Assembly (NCBI GenBank): GCA_015143735.1
Contig: VKHC01000703.1
Coordinates: 1-10,061 of the forward strand
Direction: 5' to 3'
Length of the DNA: 10,061 nucleotides
From: Synura sp. LO234KE
Taxonomy: Eukaryota > Sar > Synurophyceae > Synurales > Mallomonadaceae
Part shown: piece after piece, positions 7,842 to 10,061 of the stretch
How the letters are laid out: the number at the start of each line of letters is the position of its first letter
How positions within the stretch are numbered: position 1 is the first letter of the stretch
Translations under genes and position numbers: made by a program
Notes under the pieces: generated by a model
Database searches by the model: none
What the model was told of the DNA's origin: nothing
What the model saw: the letters and a program-made list of their open reading frames with translations, nothing else

Positions 7842-7885
7842 ACGCTTGTTTGACCACGGAATATGAGCTAGAATTGCAAAAAAAC

Positions 7886-7902
7886 CCGGGTGTGACACCC
7901 GG
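7886..7902. repeat. Near-perfect palindrome resembling the tRNA T arm
   Basis: CCGGGTGT (7886-7893), one base, then ACACCCGG (7895-7902). AAA and TTT outside could extend the stem past a bulge. The 5' arm CCCGGGT matches the tRNA T stem 75 bases upstream (CCCGGGTTCGAGTCCCGG). It may be a structured part of a SINE body or a coincidence of GC-rich palindromes. Confidence 0.6.
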
Positions 7903-8032
7903 TTTCCCTCTACTCGGTCACGGGACTAGCCACTTGGTACATGGAGGGTGGTTATTTACGTAGTTTTTCTGGTTGGGGCTTTGCATTTCATGCTTTTCTT
8001 CCTTCTGACTATGTAATTAACTATTGATTTTC

Positions 8033-8053
8033 GGCAAAACCCAGAAGCCGAGT
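8033..8053 (+). repeat. Direct repeat, right copy, flanking the tRNA segment
   Basis: GGCAAAACCCAGAAGCCGAGT. Identical to the left copy at 7734-7757 except for the 3-base TAC present only in the left one. Confidence 0.85.
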
Positions 8054-8605
8054 AGTAAAACACTTAGATATGTTTTGGCACAGTCACACAAAACACGATT
8101 CTAAAACTAAATTTTATCATATACTAGCTTTATTTCCAGGAGAGAAAATAGTTCGTCGAATTTCCCTCGACGAGAAAGTTGTCTGATGGTCGCGATGCAT
8201 TTCAATCGCCGCTTACAAAATGATGGCGTCGTCTGGTCGGTACAAATTTCATCTACATCGGTACCTAAGGCAGAGTTGGTTTCTAACCTATTTATTTCTC
8301 CGATCAGATATATATTTCAACACGATGTTAAATAAGAAAAAAATATACTGTAGCTGGGCTTCTCTAGAAGGCCACTATATGCGGAAGCGAAAATAAAAAT
8401 GTTGATTTATTGAAACACATACATCCACTCGTTAATTTTTCGCCGGAACTGGTCGTCAACATACTCAATAACTATAAGAAGCCAAGAACAAGAAAGACTG
8501 CGTCTGTAGTCTACTAGCAATTCAAAGTCTATTCAAAGGAATTCAAAGAACACTGGAAAAGAATCTTGGATTTAGTGCCTGCTCCGAAGCAGCGACGCTC
8601 AGCAT
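8054..8605. other. Intergenic DNA, including the likely 3' UTR of the receptor gene
   Basis: No ORF or RNA gene recognised. A hairpin TCGTCGA-N7-TCGACGA lies at 8153-8173. ATTCAAAG occurs three times at about 10-base spacing (about 8520-8548), downstream of the receptor stop on the - strand. No canonical AATAAA is seen on the - strand in the first 100 bases after that stop. Confidence 0.5.
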
Positions 8606-10061
8606 TTACTTCAGTTCACTGCTTTTGTCTGCAGATATCTCTTGAATATACATCATTTCCGACCTTACTACATTCTCGATCTCTCCATTAATGATGCGTA
8701 TTCGTGATTTACCGCTGAGCGTTGAACAACGCCCCGCAGGAGAAAAGGCACCCACATCGACAGGTCCTTGGTAATCTACGACGCTTCGGCTATCTCCTAA
8801 TACTCGCGACGAAAACAACACTTTGGGGGTGCGCAATCCGGAGATGAGAGACCCGATCATGCCTCGGGAGTCGGACTCTGCAAGATCTGAAACTCTCTTT
8901 CCGCTACTGCCTCTTCCTCCACTCGAGGGAGCACGTACGATTTCGAAGCTTTCATTCACATCCGCCCCGCCAAGCACGAGGATCGCCTTGGGTACAAACA
9001 GTACGAGAGTGGATCCCACTGTAGCCGCCAAGAACCCACAAGCCATGATGATCGTGAGCTTGGCAGGCGTGGGTTGGATGGATAGGAAGACGATGGGGAA
9101 GGTGATTGCGCAAACGAACACGATCAGAAAGAGCGCTGACGTGGATCAAAATGGGCAGAAAAGAATAAGGAGACGACGCAGTGTTATATCATTGGAAGAT
9201 AGACATGATTCACTCTTATTGTTAGATAGGCGGCATTCGGTTCTTGGTTTGTTAATGCATGACCGAGTAGGGGCAGGGAAGTACGCAAGTTTATATTGAT
9301 CCTAAAATATTCGAATATGAGAAATTTTGCGAGGATAAAGTTGCCACTTGAACTATGTCTGGTATGTAAGGATTGACTTATATCAATCAATAATGACCAA
9401 AAGGAATCAATTGCTCAAAACATATACTCAAGTTCGGGAATTTATAAATGCGGCTCACCTATTGCGATGTATTTGGAGTCGTTGATTGCATCTGGAACAT
9501 TCTTTCCGTTCCAACAAAGACGCGCTCCCCAAAGTAACAACAGCGCTTCCACACCAAAGAGAAAGTAGGTAACAGCGGGCACAGACTCCACGCATTTGAT
9601 GGCCCTCATCTCCGTGTGTTTGCTTAACGAGGTCTCATACGATTGGTGCGGATTACCCACTACTGTAGCAATCACCAAATAGAGGCAGAACACGAGCAGC
9701 CCAGCGCCCATGTACCAGCGGAGGGCGGCCATAGTGAATTTGGATTTACGGAATCCACTGTTGGTTACGACGTCCACTCGCCACGTCTTCAGAATCATCG
9801 CTCCAAAGAACAACGCGAAGGACAAGTGACCAAGCCACTTTCCAGCCACACATGTCGAGTCTGTGATGTCCATCGTAGCGACGATCACCCGGAGGCAAGC
9901 CAACAGAGCGCCAAGTAGAATTACAAATAACATCTCGGGCTGTGTCGCCTTGACCAAGCGATTTGATCTGTACGCTAGTATCATGCAACCACATAGGAAA
10001 ATCAAAAGCATCACCAGTCCAGCCCCCGCCCGTAACAATGAGCGGGCGACCAGTCCCAACT
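8606..10061 (-). CDS. Class C GPCR (GABA-B/mGluR-like), seven-helix domain and C-tail, 5' part outside window
   Basis: Two exons, 10061-9459 and 9135-8606 (TAA at 8608-8606), join across the codon G|CG (Ala). Together they give 376 residues, numbered from the first full codon at 10059. Helices: TM1 about 11-30, TM2 43-62, TM3 75-95, TM4 112-134, TM5 159-182, TM6 200-220, TM7 227-250. Family hallmarks are TM3 Cys70 followed by LKTWRV (90-95), extracellular-loop-2 Cys156 as its likely disulfide partner, NDSKYIA (193-199) before TM6, and VPK (248-250) at the end of TM7. The roughly 120-residue tail is rich in Ser, Gly and charged residues and is presumably cytoplasmic. Known class C receptors bind small ligands in an extracellular Venus-flytrap domain, which would lie beyond the right edge. 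The ligand is not predictable. The family assignment is strong; the exact end of the tail rests on one open frame. Confidence 0.88.
9136..9458 (-). other. Spliceosomal intron in the receptor gene
   Basis: The donor at 9458 reads AATAG|GTGAGC and the acceptor ends at 9136 (CCACGTCAG|CGCTC), preceded by a pyrimidine-rich tract. The 323-base intron is phase 1 and falls at the start of TM6. Splicing restores the conserved KYIAIALFLIVF passage, whereas read-through reaches a stop four codons after the donor. Confidence 0.88.

Larger units (their letters stand above)
7758..8032 (+). mobile_element. Candidate tRNA-derived SINE (tRNA-Glu head, about 200-bp body)
   Basis: The segment between the two 21-nt direct repeats has the order of a tRNA-headed SINE: a target-site-like duplication, a tRNA with A and B boxes at the 5' end, an unrelated body, then the second duplication. 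Against this, the tRNA has an uneroded acceptor stem, a TTTT stop directly follows it, and there is no clear poly(A) or simple-repeat tail before 8033. A genuine tRNA gene inside a duplicated flank explains the data about as well. Confidence 0.35.

Noticed and set aside
8823-9299. 158-codon ORF on the + strand
   Set aside because: It is antisense to the receptor's TM6-TM7 and tail exon and runs into the intron. The - strand reading has clear family motifs, so this is a shadow.
9643-9918. 91-codon + strand ORF
   Set aside because: It is antisense to the receptor's first exon in the window, with no protein features of its own.

Overview
The window is nuclear DNA of a eukaryote, most likely a stramenopile (heterokont) alga or a relative. 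This rests on three things seen here: a seven-helix receptor gene of the class C (GABA-B/mGluR-like) type interrupted by a GT-AG intron; an FkbM-like methyltransferase-fold gene of a kind common in algal genomes; and a eukaryotic-type tRNA-Glu with internal A and B boxes, no encoded CCA and a T-run terminator. Long stretches lack sustained reading frames, and no bacterial-style operon is visible. The lineage is an inference; only the eukaryotic nuclear origin is well supported.

Layout. (1) 1-1311, + strand: the 3' part or whole of a gene for a protein with a C-terminal FkbM-like methyltransferase fold, open in frame to the left edge. (2) 1312-6500: about 5 kb of gene-poor, repeat-bearing DNA. 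It holds two divergent, oppositely oriented copies of one dispersed repeat (about 2720-3075 and 5955-6340), an exact 49-bp tandem duplication with a hairpin (4701-4798), an LTR-like segment with TATA and AATAAA signals (5186-5373), a 57-bp tandem repeat (6283-6419), and a tract that reads in one frame with many stops (3743-4680), possibly a decayed mobile-element ORF. (3) 6493-7552: small unidentified reading frames on both strands, probably pieces of broken genes or elements. (4) 7734-8053: an intact tRNA-Glu(CTC) gene between two copies of a 21-nt direct repeat, which looks like either a tRNA-headed SINE with target-site duplication or a tRNA gene in duplicated flanks. (5) 8606-10061, - strand: the 3' end of a class C GPCR gene, two exons in the window, covering all seven helices and a Ser-rich cytoplasmic tail. 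The extracellular ligand-binding part would lie beyond the right edge.

The two protein genes converge on the repeat-rich middle, with both 3' ends facing inward. Nothing in the sequence suggests that they work together. I find no CRISPR array, defence cassette or recognisable new system. The most worthwhile leads are the tRNA/SINE-like structure and the inverted divergent repeat family.
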